This document shows positions 51,572 through 61,813 of a DNA stretch of 64,000 bases, piece by piece (within the stretch, counting starts at the first letter, position 1; each line of letters begins with the position of its first letter). The DNA is from Nocardia inohanensis NBRC 100128. GTDB taxonomy: Bacteria; Actinomycetota; Actinomycetes; Mycobacteriales; Mycobacteriaceae. The DNA is taken from positions 124,001 to 188,000 of the forward strand of contig NZ_BDBK01000011.1 in the NCBI RefSeq assembly GCF_001612945.1, read 5' to 3'. The position numbers and the translations under genes were made by a program. The notes beneath the pieces are model-generated. The model saw only the letters and a program-made list of their open reading frames with translations, searched no databases and was not told the origin of the DNA.

Positions 51572-54091
51572 TCAGTCGCGACGGGCATTGCGCGCGGTGC
51601 CGCGATGCGCCGACACCGTGGCGGGGTCCTCCGGCCACGCGTGCTTGGGGTAGCGGCCGCGCAGGTCCGCGCGCACCTGGGGCCAGCCATTGCGCCAGAA
51701 GGACGGCAGATCGGCGGTGACAGCGACGGGACGCTGCGCGGGGGACAGCAGATGCAGCAGCAGGCCGACGCGGCCGGCGGCCAGCCGGGGTGGGTCGCTC
51801 CAGCCGAAGATCTCCTGCACCTTGACCGCGAGCACCGGCGGGTCGGTGGAGTAGTCCACTCGAATCCGGCTGCCGGAGGGGACTTCCAGCCGTTCGGGCG
51901 CCAGTTCGTCGAATCGCGACGCTTCCGGCCAGGGCAGCAGGCGGCGCAAGGCTTGCCCGGCGTCGATTCGCTGTAGATCGGAACGCCTTCCGGCGGTGGA
52001 TAATTCGGTTCCCAGCCAGTTGTCCGCCGCCGTCGTCAAGGCCGCGTCGTCCACGGCGGGCCACGGGGCGCCGAGAGTGCGATGCAGGAAATCCAGGCGC
52101 TGCCGCAGTGCGACCGCGTCCGCATCCCAGCGCAGCAGGCCGGGGCCCTCGAGCTCGAGGCCCTTCCGCAGGGCACGCTGCACCGAATCGCGAGCGGGCG
52201 CCCGTAATGGCTGCTCCGACAAGATGATCGCGCCGAGCCGCTGCACTCGACGCGCGACCACGTCGCCTCCGACCCAATCGACTTCGTCGATCGTGTCCAG
52301 CAGGTTCGGTGCGACCGCCCGCGCCAGCTCTTCATCCGCGGTGGCGGCCAACCGGATACGCCCATCCGATTGCCCCGGGTCACGCGAAGCCACCGCGACC
52401 GCGACCCACTCGGCATCGCCCAAACCGGAGCCCGGTGGCAAGGTGACCGCCGTTCCGCCCACCATGAGGTAGCTGGCCGACCCGGCTCCGCGTCGCCGCG
52501 CCAGCCGCTCGGGATGCGCCAGGGCCACCACGAACGCCGCGTCCCCCGCTCGCGCGGCCGGGTCGGCCGCTGTGCGCGCGACCGGATTGCGCGTTCCCGA
52601 ATTCGCGCCCCGCTTCCGTGGCGTGGATCCCGGATCCGTGTCGACCAGGCGCGCAAGGCGTTCCACTTCGCGATGCCAGCGGCCGGCCGGCTGGTTGCGC
52701 AGGGTGCGGAGAGCGGCGGCGAGGTCGGTGGTGGTGGCCGCCGAATCGTCGTCGAGGAGGGCTACGACCTCGGCGGCGGTCCGCGCGCCGACGGCTGCCG
52801 CGCCGTCGAGCAGCGCGCGAGCCAGGCGCGGGTGCAGGCCCAGGGCGGACATGCGTTTGCCACGTTCGGTGGCGGCGCCTTCGATGTCGGTCGCGCCCAG
52901 GGCGAGCAGTGCCGCCCGTCCGACGGCGAGGCCGCCGGACGGGGGCGGGTCCCACCAGGACAGGGCGGAGCCGTCGGGGGTGCCCCAGCAGGAGAGTTCC
53001 AGGGCGAGGCGGGTGAGGTCGGCGGTGCGGATCTCGGGCTCGGGATAGGCCGGGAGAGTGGCGTGTTCGTACTCCGGCCAGCAACGCCAGACGTGCCCCG
53101 GGGCTTCGCGACCGGCACGGCCGGCACGTTGCGCGGCGACGGCGGCCGAAACCCGGACTGTCGCAAGACCGGACAGGCCGCGGCGGTGGTCGATGCGCGG
53201 GACGCGCGCCAGACCGGAGTCGACCACGGCGCGCACCCCGGGGACGGTGAGGCTGGATTCGGCTACGGCAGTGGACAATACGATGCGGCGGCGGGCTCCG
53301 GGGCGGAGTGCGGTGTCCTGAGCCGAGGCGGCGAGGCGGCCGTGCAGTGGCAGGACATCCACATCCGGGATATCCGAGAGCAGGCTCATGGTGCGGCGGA
53401 TCTCGCCCGCGCCGGGGAGGAAGACCAGAATGTCACCGTCGGTGGCGGACAAGGCGATTCGGGTCGCGCGAGCGACCTGAGCTTCGGCCCTTTCGCGGGG
53501 CAGGGCGGGCAGATAGGCGATGTCCACGGGGTGGGTGACGCCGCGCACCTCCAGGACCGGGGCGGGGCCGGAATCGCCGAGCAGGGCCGAGAGCCGCTCC
53601 GCCGCAACGGTTGCCGAGGTGGCGAGCAATCGCAGGTCCGGGCGCAGGCCGGCGCGCGCATCCAGCAGCAGGGACAGCAGCAGGTCGGCATCGAGATGCC
53701 GTTCGTGACATTCGTCGAGCACCACCACATCGGTGCCCGACAGCTCCGGATCGTTTTGCAAACGCCGCACCAGCAGTCCCGAGGTCACCACCTCGATCCG
53801 GGTGCCCGCACCGACCCGGCGATCCCCGCGCACCGAATACCCGACCGTCTGGCCGACCGGTTCGCCCAGCAGCGCCGCCATCCGCGCCGCCGCCGCCCGC
53901 GCGGCCAGCCGCCGGGGTTCGGCGACCACCACCCGCCCGGTCGTACCCGCGGCGAGGGCCAACGGCACCAGCGTCGTCTTGCCGGTGCCGGGCGGCGCGA
54001 CCAGCACGGCGGTGCCGTGCGCGGTCAGCGTCTCGGTGATCTCGCCGAGGGCGGGGCGGACGGGGAGATCGGGCAGGTCGGGGAGTTCCAT
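51572..54091 (-). CDS. hrpB: HrpB ATP-dependent helicase
   Basis: An 839-residue DEAH-type RNA helicase with Walker A APPGTGKTT, motif II DECHERH, motif III SATVA, and the motif VI region AAQRAGRAGREAPG. It ends with the HrpB-specific C-terminal domain (PVAVTADLPSFWRNGWPQVRADLRGRYPKHAWPEDP). Length matches the family (about 820). The physiological RNA target is not established for actinobacteria. It is the first long intact gene after the decayed stretch at 49-50 kb. Confidence 0.95.
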   Translation of the reverse strand: MELPDLPDLPVRPALGEITETLTAHGTAVLVAPPGTGKTTLVPLALAAGTTGRVVVAEPRRLAARAAAARMAALLGEPVGQTVGYSVRGDRRVGAGTRIEVVTSGLLVRRLQNDPELSGTDVVVLDECHERHLDADLLLSLLLDARAGLRPDLRLLATSATVAAERLSALLGDSGPAPVLEVRGVTHPVDIAYLPALPRERAEAQVARATRIALSATDGDILVFLPGAGEIRRTMSLLSDIPDVDVLPLHGRLAASAQDTALRPGARRRIVLSTAVAESSLTVPGVRAVVDSGLARVPRIDHRRGLSGLATVRVSAAVAAQRAGRAGREAPGHVWRCWPEYEHATLPAYPEPEIRTADLTRLALELSCWGTPDGSALSWWDPPPSGGLAVGRAALLALGATDIEGAATERGKRMSALGLHPRLARALLDGAAAVGARTAAEVVALLDDDSAATTTDLAAALRTLRNQPAGRWHREVERLARLVDTDPGSTPRKRGANSGTRNPVARTAADPAARAGDAAFVVALAHPERLARRRGAGSASYLMVGGTAVTLPPGSGLGDAEWVAVAVASRDPGQSDGRIRLAATADEELARAVAPNLLDTIDEVDWVGGDVVARRVQRLGAIILSEQPLRAPARDSVQRALRKGLELEGPGLLRWDADAVALRQRLDFLHRTLGAPWPAVDDAALTTAADNWLGTELSTAGRRSDLQRIDAGQALRRLLPWPEASRFDELAPERLEVPSGSRIRVDYSTDPPVLAVKVQEIFGWSDPPRLAAGRVGLLLHLLSPAQRPVAVTADLPSFWRNGWPQVRADLRGRYPKHAWPEDPATVSAHRGTARNARRD

Positions 54092-54140
54092 TGCCGACCA
54101 GTCTGCCGTAGCGGCACGGCTGCTCCGGCGCGGGCCGCGA

Positions 54141-54761
54141 TCAGAGCAGCGTGATCGTTTCGGTTCCGGCGCCGATGGTCGCGATCAAGGCGGGGCGAGC
54201 GCCCGGCTCGACCGTGAGATCCGCGCCGACCGCTCGCAATCGGGCCGATGCCGCGACCGGATCGGGATGCACCGCCGCCAGCGAACGCAGCGGCACCTCC
54301 GGCAGTTCCGCCGACGGGTGCGCGGTCTCGCCCCAATCGATGAGGAACGGAACGACCTGGGTGCGCTCACTGAAATCGGGGAAGGTCAACCGCCACTCCA
54401 GAATTCGGCCGTCCGGCGTCGCCCGGGACAGGTCCGAAGGATCGCTCGGATCGAACCCGGCCGCCCGTGCCGCCGCGACCGCCGCATCGATATCGGCGAC
54501 CCGCACCGCCCACCCGGCCAGCTGGGCCTCCTCCAGCAGGTCGATGCCGAACGGACGCGCCTGCTGCGGCTCGGCCTGCTCCGGATCCGGCCCGATGATC
54601 TCCAGATATCCACCGTGCCCCAGACCGAGCAGATAGTTACGCGTCCCCCGCCCCGGATGCCGGCCGCCCGCAACCGGTTTCACCCCCAGCGCCCGGGAAA
54701 CGAGGGCGACGGTGGCCGCCAGGTCCGGCGTGGCCAGCACCAAATGATCGAGTTCGCTCAC
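54141..54761 (-). CDS. VOC/glyoxalase-like protein
   Basis: A 206-residue protein beginning with SELDHLVLATPDLAATVALV and containing GTRNYLLGLGHGGYLEIIGPDP, the pattern of the Glyoxalase_3 (VOC) group. A possible metal site is the opening His with the later Glu of YLEIIG. The reaction cannot be predicted. It lies 49 nt upstream of hrpB on the same strand and may be co-transcribed. Confidence 0.82.
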   Translation of the reverse strand: MSELDHLVLATPDLAATVALVSRALGVKPVAGGRHPGRGTRNYLLGLGHGGYLEIIGPDPEQAEPQQARPFGIDLLEEAQLAGWAVRVADIDAAVAAARAAGFDPSDPSDLSRATPDGRILEWRLTFPDFSERTQVVPFLIDWGETAHPSAELPEVPLRSLAAVHPDPVAASARLRAVGADLTVEPGARPALIATIGAGTETITLL

Positions 54762-54837
54762 CCCACCGAAGCTAAACCGCGCCCCCGCCCTTCAGTACCG
54801 TTCCACTCATCGTGATCGCGAGGAAAGGACACCCACC

Positions 54838-55761
54838 GTGCGGGTACTAGTCACCGGCGCCGCCGGCTACCTCGGCCGCGCGGTGGTCACCGCCCTCGCC
54901 GCCGCCGGTCACCAGCCCATCGCCATGGTGCGCACCGGCGAACCGATCCCCGACGCCGTCGAAACCCGCACCGCCGACCTCCTGGACCCCGGCCCCCTCG
55001 CCTCCACGCTGACCGGCATCGACGCCGTCTGCCATCTGGCCGGCCTGACCCGAGCCCGCGAATCCATCACCGATCCCCTCCCCTACTTCCGCGTCAATAC
55101 CGGCGGCACCATCACCCTCCTCGAAGCCATGCGCACCGCCGAGGTCCGGCACCTCGTCCTGGCCTCCACCTGCGCCATCTACGGCGCCCCCGCCCACCAG
55201 CCGATGACCGAGCACACCCCCGACGCGCCCCCGCACCCCTACGCCGCCAGCAAACTGGCCGCCGAATTCGCCGTCACCGCCCAAGCCCACGCCGGCGACC
55301 TCACCGCCACCGTCCTCCGCCTCCCGAACCTGGCCGGCGGCAACGACACCGATCCCACCCGCCTCATCCCCCGCACTCTCACCGCCGCCGCCACCGGCAC
55401 CCCCCTCCAAATCAACGGCGACGGCACCACCCTGCGCGACTACCTCCACATCACCGACGCCGCAGCAGCTTTCCCCGCCGCCCTGCACCGTCCCGGACGC
55501 CCCGCCGCCCGCTACAACCTCGGCACCGGCCGCGGCACCAGCATCATGGACGTCATCGCCGCCGCCGAACGCATCACGGCCCGCCCCATCCCCCGCCACC
55601 ACAACCCCGCGGCCCCCGAACCCGCCGCCCTCGTCATCGACCCCACCCTCGCCCGCACCGAACTGGCCTGGACCCCAAACCATTCCGACCTGGACACCAT
55701 CCTCACCGACACCTGGTCCACCTGGCCACCGGCCGATTCGCCGCGGAAGCTGCGGCGGTAA
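54838..55761 (+). CDS. NAD-dependent epimerase/dehydratase
   Basis: A 307-residue extended SDR. The NAD motif VTGAAGYLG is at the start. The catalytic Ser/Thr region is LASTCAIYG, and the YxxxK motif YAASK lies near residue 139. GDGTTLRDYLHITDAA is the usual UDP-sugar epimerase C-terminal signature. It is likely a nucleotide-sugar 4-epimerase or dehydratase. The start is GTG 54838 after AGGAAAGG. Third codon positions are strikingly C-rich compared with the neighbouring genes. Confidence 0.87.
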   Translation: MRVLVTGAAGYLGRAVVTALAAAGHQPIAMVRTGEPIPDAVETRTADLLDPGPLASTLTGIDAVCHLAGLTRARESITDPLPYFRVNTGGTITLLEAMRTAEVRHLVLASTCAIYGAPAHQPMTEHTPDAPPHPYAASKLAAEFAVTAQAHAGDLTATVLRLPNLAGGNDTDPTRLIPRTLTAAATGTPLQINGDGTTLRDYLHITDAAAAFPAALHRPGRPAARYNLGTGRGTSIMDVIAAAERITARPIPRHHNPAAPEPAALVIDPTLARTELAWTPNHSDLDTILTDTWSTWPPADSPRKLRR

Positions 55762-55811
55762 CGGGATCGCTGCCAGAATGTATTTCGCCCTGAGAAGCCC
55801 TGGGGGACGAG

Positions 55812-57899
55812 ATGAGCGATCCACAACAGCCTTTGACGGCTGGATCATCGTTCGGGCCGTACCGGCTCGAGAAGCTGATCGGTCGCGGCGGCATGGGCGA
55901 GGTGTACCGCGCCTTCGATACCGAACGGGATCGGGTGGTCGCCATCAAGGTGCTGCCGGCGAATCTGGCGGGAAATCCGGTGTACCGGCAGCGTTTCCAG
56001 CGGGAATCGAGGGCCGTGGCCAGGCTGCGGGAGGCGCATGTCATTCCCATTCACGACTTCGGTGAGATCGATGGGCGGCTCTACATCGATATGCGCCTGG
56101 TCGACGGCAACAGCCTGCGTGATCTGCTGAACCGGGGCACGCCGTTCTCGCCGGAAGTGACCGTCGGACTGATCGATCAGGTGGCCGCCGCCCTCGATGC
56201 CGCGCATCGCGAAGGGCTGCTGCACCGGGATGTGAAGCCGGACAATATTCTCGTAACCCACGATGGTTTCGCGTATCTGGCGGATTTCGGCATCGCCCGG
56301 TCGGTCACCGATGACACCCTGACCGGAGCGGGGGTGCCGGTCGGTTCGCTCAATTACATGGCGCCGGAACGCTTCGCCGACGGTGAGGTGGCCGCGGCCG
56401 CCGCCGACGTGTACGCCCTGACCTGCGTGCTGTACGAATGCCTCACCGGCGCACGGGTGTACGGCCGCACCGATGCCGCGAAGATCATGTGCGCGCACCT
56501 CATGGACCCGATCCCCCGCCCCAGCCTGGTGCGCCCAAGTGTTCCGGCGGCCTTCGACGCCGTGGTGGCGCGCGGGATGGCCAAGAACGTGCTGGAGCGT
56601 TACCGCACCGCGGGCGCACTCGCCGCTGCGGCACGCGCCGCACTCGCCGGTCGTTCGACGGAATTGTCGGATCCTGAGGCACGCGAACATGACCCGACGG
56701 ATCCCGGGGCCGAGGAGACGAGCACGGAGCCGGACCCGCCGCACTTCAGCGGATCGGAGACGGTGGTTGCGGAGACGACGGAGGTGATCAGCGTCCCGGC
56801 CCGCCGGTCGGTCACGAATCCCGCGCCGCCGAGCCGGCCGCGCCGCGATGCTCGGCGGCGCACGGCGGCCACGTTCGGTGTACTGCTGCTCGTCACCGCG
56901 GCCCTGGGCTTCGCGAGTTGGGCCGCGCTGCAAGGCAATCGAGCCGGAACCGGCATATCGGACGCCAGCGCCTTGACGAGCGCGGATATCGAGTTGCTCG
57001 CCCGAACCTCCGCCAATGGTTACAAGCGCGCCAACTGCACCCACAAGCCCCGCAATCAAGCGCTCGCATCCTTCACCTGCACAGCCAATCCCGCATCCGG
57101 TGATCCCGAGGCGGAGTTCCTGCGGATGGACGGCATCGAGAGTCTGGGCGATGTCTATGTGGGTTACCTGCGCGCCTTCCGTGCCGGCAACTGCCCCGGG
57201 GATCCGGCCGGTATCGACGGCACCTCGTCCTTCCACGACAAAGAAGTCGGGCGCAGAGCATGTTTCATCGACCGCCGCGATCCGACGACTCCGAAACCGG
57301 CGCTGATCGTGACCAACGAGTCGCTACAGGCCCTGGCGGTGTACATCTGGGACTCCCCGGACGACGAAGCGGTCCGCGACTATATCGCCAAGCACAATGA
57401 CAGCGCCCAATTCCAGAACACGCAGGACGCACAGGACCCGGACTCCTTCAACGCCTTCGACACCGCCCTGCTGCGCCTGCTGCCCACCGACTACCGTCAC
57501 ACCAATTGCCGCCACGAACACCCGAAGGATCCGAGGACACTCGCCAGCACTCGGCTCGGCTGTGGACTGCCCACCGCGTTCAGCCTGTCGTTCGTCAGCT
57601 ATCGCGATCGGCAGACTGCGACCAAGGCGTACCAGGCGCATCTCGAACAAGTCCAAGGTCACACCTGTGCGGGCACCGGGACCGACAGCATCTGGCGGCA
57701 GTCCGGCGAACCGATCGGCCGGATCTTCTGCTACGACGACATCACCGGCAGCGGTACGCCCGCGCATCCGTGCCTACAGGGCACCAACGAGGAACGACTC
57801 TTCGCGGTCCTGGTGTGCACGCTGCAACCCGATGATCCACGCCCCGGCCCGAAGAACGAGGCCGACCTGCTCACCTGGTTCCAGCAGCACTTCGGCTAG
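55812..57899 (+). CDS. Receptor-type Ser/Thr protein kinase with duplicated extracellular region
   Basis: A 695-residue PknB-like kinase. The kinase domain spans about 19-275, with GRGGMGEVYRAF, VAIKVLP (Lys), HRDVKPDNILV and ADFGIA, and the activation segment leading to GSLNYMAPERF. After a Pro/Thr-rich juxtamembrane linker, one helix spans about residues 351-374. The extracellular part holds two related domains (about 390-510 and 545-690), each with Y(K/R)..NC at the start, a central cysteine and a G.IFCY- or G.RACFID-type strand. It should sense a signal outside the cell and phosphorylate cytoplasmic targets. Confidence 0.92.
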   Translation: MSDPQQPLTAGSSFGPYRLEKLIGRGGMGEVYRAFDTERDRVVAIKVLPANLAGNPVYRQRFQRESRAVARLREAHVIPIHDFGEIDGRLYIDMRLVDGNSLRDLLNRGTPFSPEVTVGLIDQVAAALDAAHREGLLHRDVKPDNILVTHDGFAYLADFGIARSVTDDTLTGAGVPVGSLNYMAPERFADGEVAAAAADVYALTCVLYECLTGARVYGRTDAAKIMCAHLMDPIPRPSLVRPSVPAAFDAVVARGMAKNVLERYRTAGALAAAARAALAGRSTELSDPEAREHDPTDPGAEETSTEPDPPHFSGSETVVAETTEVISVPARRSVTNPAPPSRPRRDARRRTAATFGVLLLVTAALGFASWAALQGNRAGTGISDASALTSADIELLARTSANGYKRANCTHKPRNQALASFTCTANPASGDPEAEFLRMDGIESLGDVYVGYLRAFRAGNCPGDPAGIDGTSSFHDKEVGRRACFIDRRDPTTPKPALIVTNESLQALAVYIWDSPDDEAVRDYIAKHNDSAQFQNTQDAQDPDSFNAFDTALLRLLPTDYRHTNCRHEHPKDPRTLASTRLGCGLPTAFSLSFVSYRDRQTATKAYQAHLEQVQGHTCAGTGTDSIWRQSGEPIGRIFCYDDITGSGTPAHPCLQGTNEERLFAVLVCTLQPDDPRPGPKNEADLLTWFQQHFG

Positions 57900-57948
57900 C
57901 GCAGCCGAGCCGCGCCATCCGAAATCCGGTGCGCAACGAATTCCACGA

Positions 57949-59706
57949 ATGTCGATGGGCAGGGTTTCGCGACGCCGGCTGTTGAGCACCGCCGTAGCGG
58001 CGGGGGTGCTCGCCACCGGAACCGCCGCCTGCGCACCGGCCGCCGGCGAGCATGCCACCCGCGAAATCCGCCGCGCCCGCAGCGAGGCGCTCGCCCGGCA
58101 GCTGCTGGGGGTGGACGAGAAGGGGGGCGACCGTACGCTCGAGTATCTGAAGGTGCTCATCGACACCGGGTTGAGCGCCTCGGGGCAGCGCAAGAAGATC
58201 ATTGTGGTGGGGGCGGGCGCGGCGGGGTTGAGCGCCGCGAACCTGCTCGCGGACGCCGGGCATCAGGTCACGGTGCTGGAGGCCAACGGGAATCGAACCG
58301 GCGGGCGGATCAAGACGCTGCGCGGGGTCTTCACCGACCCGGCGCTGTATGCCGAGGCGGGGGCGATGCGGCTGTCCAGTGCGCATCCGCTGGTGCTGGC
58401 GCTGGCCGACAAGCTCGGGGTGCGGCGCAGGCCGTTCTACGCCTCGGACGTGCTTCCGGAGACCCGCGCGCCCGCTGCTCCGCCGGTTCGCTATCGGTCG
58501 TTCACCGGCGAGGAGTGGTCGAACGGGGCGGCGGTGGATTATGTGCCCGCGCCGGCGGCCGGGCGCAGCCTGATCCGGGTCAACGGGATCACCGTCACCC
58601 GCGCCGATTACGCCGCGAATCCGGCTGCGGTACACGGCGGTTTCGGTGCGGCACTGAGTTCGACGGGCAGTGCGGAGCTGAGCCGGGCGCTGCGCCAGGT
58701 CTCGCTGCTGAACGAACCGATCCAGCGGCAGGTCGAACGCTGGGCCGATCTGCTCGACACCTACGAAAACCATTGCCTGCGGCGGTGTCTCATGGAACGG
58801 GACTGGTCGAAGGCGACGCTGGAAGCGGTCGGCACCATCGAGAACACGACCGCGCGACTACGGCACAGCGTCATCTTCCCGCTCGCCGACCACACCCTGG
58901 TTCCGCCCGACGCCACCTCCTGGGAGCTGGCGGGCGGCATGGCCGCGCTGACCGATGCGCTGACCCGGCGACTCGGCCCGGCCGTACTGCTGGGCAAACG
59001 CATGACCCGGTTGGAGCAGACCGAGCGCGGCGTGCGGGTGTGGACCACCGCCGAGACCGGAAACGAAGGCTCGGACGGGGGTCCGGCCGCACCGGTGGAA
59101 TCGTTCGACGCCGACTACGCGATCGTGGCGATTCCGCTCACCGCGGCCCGGTTCTGCACCTTCGACCCGCTGCTGTCCTATGACAAGCGACGCGCCATCA
59201 TCGAAATGCACCACGACGCCGCCACGAAAGTGTTGCTGGAGTTCAAGACTCGATTCTGGGAGCAGGGGCCGAACGGATTCCGCGGCGGGCGTTGTGTCAG
59301 CGACTCCCCGAACCGCTGCACCTACTTCCCATCCCACGTCGAGGGCGCAGGCGGCGGGGTGGTGCTGGCCGCGTACACCTTCGCCGATGACGCGATGCGC
59401 TGGGATTCCCTCACCGACGGCGAGCGAATTCACTTCGCGCTCAGTGGAATGCGAGAACTGTTCGGCGCGCGCGTGGATGCCGAGTTCACCGGGGTCGGGA
59501 TCACCCAGAGCTGGGCGCGGGCGCGATATGCGTTGGGCGAGGCCGCTATTCCGGCTCCCGGACAATTGCACGAACATCATCTCGCGACGCGATCGGTGGA
59601 GGGCCGGGTGCACTTCGCGGGCGATCACACCAGCCTCGATACCGCGTGGATCGAGGGCGCGATCGAAAGCGGGGTGCGCGCGGCGATCGAAGTGCACGGG
59701 CGCTGA
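57949..59706 (+). CDS. Tat-exported flavin amine oxidase
   Basis: A 585-residue FAD enzyme. A twin-arginine signal (RVSRRRLLSTAVAAG) with a cysteine in GTAACAP may also give lipidation. The FAD motif IIVVGAGAAGLSAANLLADAG starts near residue 84, followed by GGRIKTL. The C-terminal FAD segment is GRVHFAGDHTSLDTAWIEGAIESG. It resembles L-amino-acid or monoamine oxidases, which release ammonia and hydrogen peroxide. ATG 57949 is the likely start; an ATG two codons later is also possible. The LysR gene follows after 50 nt. Confidence 0.88.
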   Translation: MSMGRVSRRRLLSTAVAAGVLATGTAACAPAAGEHATREIRRARSEALARQLLGVDEKGGDRTLEYLKVLIDTGLSASGQRKKIIVVGAGAAGLSAANLLADAGHQVTVLEANGNRTGGRIKTLRGVFTDPALYAEAGAMRLSSAHPLVLALADKLGVRRRPFYASDVLPETRAPAAPPVRYRSFTGEEWSNGAAVDYVPAPAAGRSLIRVNGITVTRADYAANPAAVHGGFGAALSSTGSAELSRALRQVSLLNEPIQRQVERWADLLDTYENHCLRRCLMERDWSKATLEAVGTIENTTARLRHSVIFPLADHTLVPPDATSWELAGGMAALTDALTRRLGPAVLLGKRMTRLEQTERGVRVWTTAETGNEGSDGGPAAPVESFDADYAIVAIPLTAARFCTFDPLLSYDKRRAIIEMHHDAATKVLLEFKTRFWEQGPNGFRGGRCVSDSPNRCTYFPSHVEGAGGGVVLAAYTFADDAMRWDSLTDGERIHFALSGMRELFGARVDAEFTGVGITQSWARARYALGEAAIPAPGQLHEHHLATRSVEGRVHFAGDHTSLDTAWIEGAIESGVRAAIEVHGR

Positions 59707-59756
59707 AGCCGCCCGCAATCACCGATTGTGCAATCGATCTCTGCAAGGATGCAGAA

Positions 59757-60680
59757 ATGAGCGTGACCTCCGCCACTCCGCGGCCCAACCCCGACGATCT
59801 GCTGGTGCTGCTGGCCGTCGGGCGCACCGGGCGGTACGTCTCCGCGGCGGATGAATTGGGGTTGAACCACACCACTGTCTCGCGGCGCATCGCGGCCCTC
59901 GAACGTGCGCTCGGGGGCCGGGTGCTGACCCGCGGGGCGGGCGGCTGGGAACTAACCGAGCTCGGACGGACCGCCTTGGGCGCGGCCGAATCCGTCGAAG
60001 CGGCGGTGAAGTCCCTGACCGCCACCGATGGCGAGCGGATCCTCGAAGGGGTGGTAAGGCTTTCCGCCACAGACGGATTCAGCGCATATCTGGCCGCCCC
60101 GGCCGCCGCGGACGTCCAGCGCCGCCACCCCCGGATGGCCGTCGAGATCGTCACCGCCACTCGCCGCGCCTCCCTCCAGCGCTCCGGGCTCGATATCGAA
60201 ATCGTCGTCGGCAAACCACAGGTCAGCCGTGCCGAAGCCATTCCGCTCGGCGACTACGTCCTCGGCCTCTACGGCGCCCGCAGCTACCTCGAGGAACACG
60301 GCACCCCGACCGCCGTCGAGGAACTGGGCGCCCACCCCCTGGTCTACTTCATCGACTCCATGCTCCAGGTGGACGACCTCGACCTGGCCCCCGGCTTCGC
60401 CCCCGCCATGCGCGAATCCGTCTCCTCCACAAACGTTTTCGTCCATGTCGAAGCCACCCGCGCCGCCGCCGGTCTGGGCCTGCTCCCCTGCTTCATGGCC
60501 GACCGCCACCCCGACCTGCTCCGCGTCCTGCCCACCGAGGTCGCGGTCCAGCTCACCTATTGGCTCGTGGCCCGCTCCGAGACACTGCGACGACCCGAGG
60601 TCGCCGCAGTGGTCGACGCCCTGCGAAACCGGGTTCAGCTGGCCCGCGACGCCCTGCTCGGCGTCATCAATTCACGGTGA
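59757..60680 (+). CDS. LysR family transcriptional regulator
   Basis: A 307-residue regulator. The N-terminal helix-turn-helix is LVLLAVGRTGRYVSAADELGLNHTTVSRRIAALERALGGRVLTR. The C-terminal effector domain begins near residue 95 (GVVRLSATDGFSAYLAAP). It lies just downstream of the amine oxidase on the same strand and may control it. TGCA repeats just upstream (TGCAAGGATGCA near 59742) could be part of its binding site, but the spacing is not the classic T-N11-A. Confidence 0.9.
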   Translation: MSVTSATPRPNPDDLLVLLAVGRTGRYVSAADELGLNHTTVSRRIAALERALGGRVLTRGAGGWELTELGRTALGAAESVEAAVKSLTATDGERILEGVVRLSATDGFSAYLAAPAAADVQRRHPRMAVEIVTATRRASLQRSGLDIEIVVGKPQVSRAEAIPLGDYVLGLYGARSYLEEHGTPTAVEELGAHPLVYFIDSMLQVDDLDLAPGFAPAMRESVSSTNVFVHVEATRAAAGLGLLPCFMADRHPDLLRVLPTEVAVQLTYWLVARSETLRRPEVAAVVDALRNRVQLARDALLGVINSR

Positions 60681-61020
60681 AAGCCCAAGTCCCATTGCAT
60701 TCGCCGCCCCAATTCTGTTCGGCGTTGTATCGCCAAGACCCACTGGGGGCGACAATGTCCCAGTTCCCCTCGCGAGTAACCAGCTTCCGGCCGTCACTGT
60801 GGTTGACGAAGCTGTGCGTGAAGGCCGGAATATCCCAGCTCGACCCCTTGAACTCGTAGTTCTGCACCACGATGTGGACAGGACGCGCACTGTTGTTTTC
60901 GATGACCAGGCACGCGCCCGGCGCCCGAGGCGCAGCCTGAGCGGGCGCGGCCAGCACCACACCCGCGGACGCGGCGACAGCGGCAAACCCGAGACCCATT
61001 CGAGCAACCGACGATTTCAT
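60667..61020 (-). CDS. Small secreted protein of unknown function
   Basis: A 117-residue protein with a signal peptide (cleavage near AAPAQAAP). The mature domain of about 85 residues is rich in Trp, Asn and aromatic residues and has two cysteines (GACLV and GECNG) that could pair. The fold looks all-beta, with ENNSARPVHIVVQNYEF. GGGAGG precedes the ATG. It overlaps the LysR gene tail-to-tail by 14 bp. I recognise no family. Confidence 0.75.
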   Translation of the reverse strand: MKSSVARMGLGFAAVAASAGVVLAAPAQAAPRAPGACLVIENNSARPVHIVVQNYEFKGSSWDIPAFTHSFVNHSDGRKLVTREGNWDIVAPSGSWRYNAEQNWGGECNGTWAFTVN

Positions 61021-61162
61021 GAAATTCCTCCCGATAAGCACCAGCGCGGCATTACCGCTTGGGCTGCAATCATTTCCAGCCCGTCCGAAGAAAGTTCTAT
61101 CGATCCGGGCTTTCAAGATCCTAACCAAACCCTTGCGGCACCGTGCTTTTCGCGCCGATCCC

Positions 61163-61564
61163 CTATCGGTCGGGTGTGGCCGCCCGCCGTAGCTGCCAGA
61201 TCCGGGCGCCCCCGGCCAGCGCCATCAGCAGCAGGCCCGCTATCACCGCGAACAGCAGGGCGACACCCAGCGGCCATTCGAAGTCCCAGCCCAGGAAAGA
61301 GATCACCACGCGCTGCGTGTTCTGCAAGATGAAGATCAGCACGATGATCAGGACCAGCGCGCCCGAAGCCAGCGCCAGCCATACCCGGCCGGTCCGGGTG
61401 TGTTTGATCGGTGTGCGCCGGTGCCCCGTACTCCCCGGTGGAGCGGTGGTGGGCGGCGGTGCGGCGGGCGGCGTGCCCGTCTGCCCGACCGGCGGCGGCT
61501 GTACAGGCGGCGGGACCGAGCGACCGCCCGGCGGGGTGGGAGGTGGTTCCGGTGTACTCGTCAT
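61163..61564 (-). CDS. LapA domain membrane protein
   Basis: A 133-residue protein. A Pro/Gly/Thr-rich N-terminal tail of about 50 residues is followed by two membrane helices with the LapA (DUF1049) pattern FILQNTQRVVISFLGWDFEWPLGVALLFAV. LapA proteins help assemble envelope polymers in Gram-negatives; the actinobacterial role is unknown. ATG 61564 is the first start after the upstream noise. Confidence 0.85.
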   Translation of the reverse strand: MTSTPEPPPTPPGGRSVPPPVQPPPVGQTGTPPAAPPPTTAPPGSTGHRRTPIKHTRTGRVWLALASGALVLIIVLIFILQNTQRVVISFLGWDFEWPLGVALLFAVIAGLLLMALAGGARIWQLRRAATPDR

Positions 61565-61813
61565 ACATACCGAATACCCAGCAAATACGAACCACACCGC
61601 CCCGCCCGTCACGGGTGCCGAACCGGCCCCGAGCTCATCGGGGCCGGCCGAGGCGCCCGAGTAGACAGGGCCCGGCCATGGGATTTCGGACCACGATCGC
61701 CGCTCCCCAGGGCCCCGGCTCCAATACGCTCGTGCAGAACCGTTCGTCTGGGGCGACCGGCAGATACGGCAGCGCACCTACCGCAACCATCGATACCGGA
61801 CAAGCGGCCGGGT

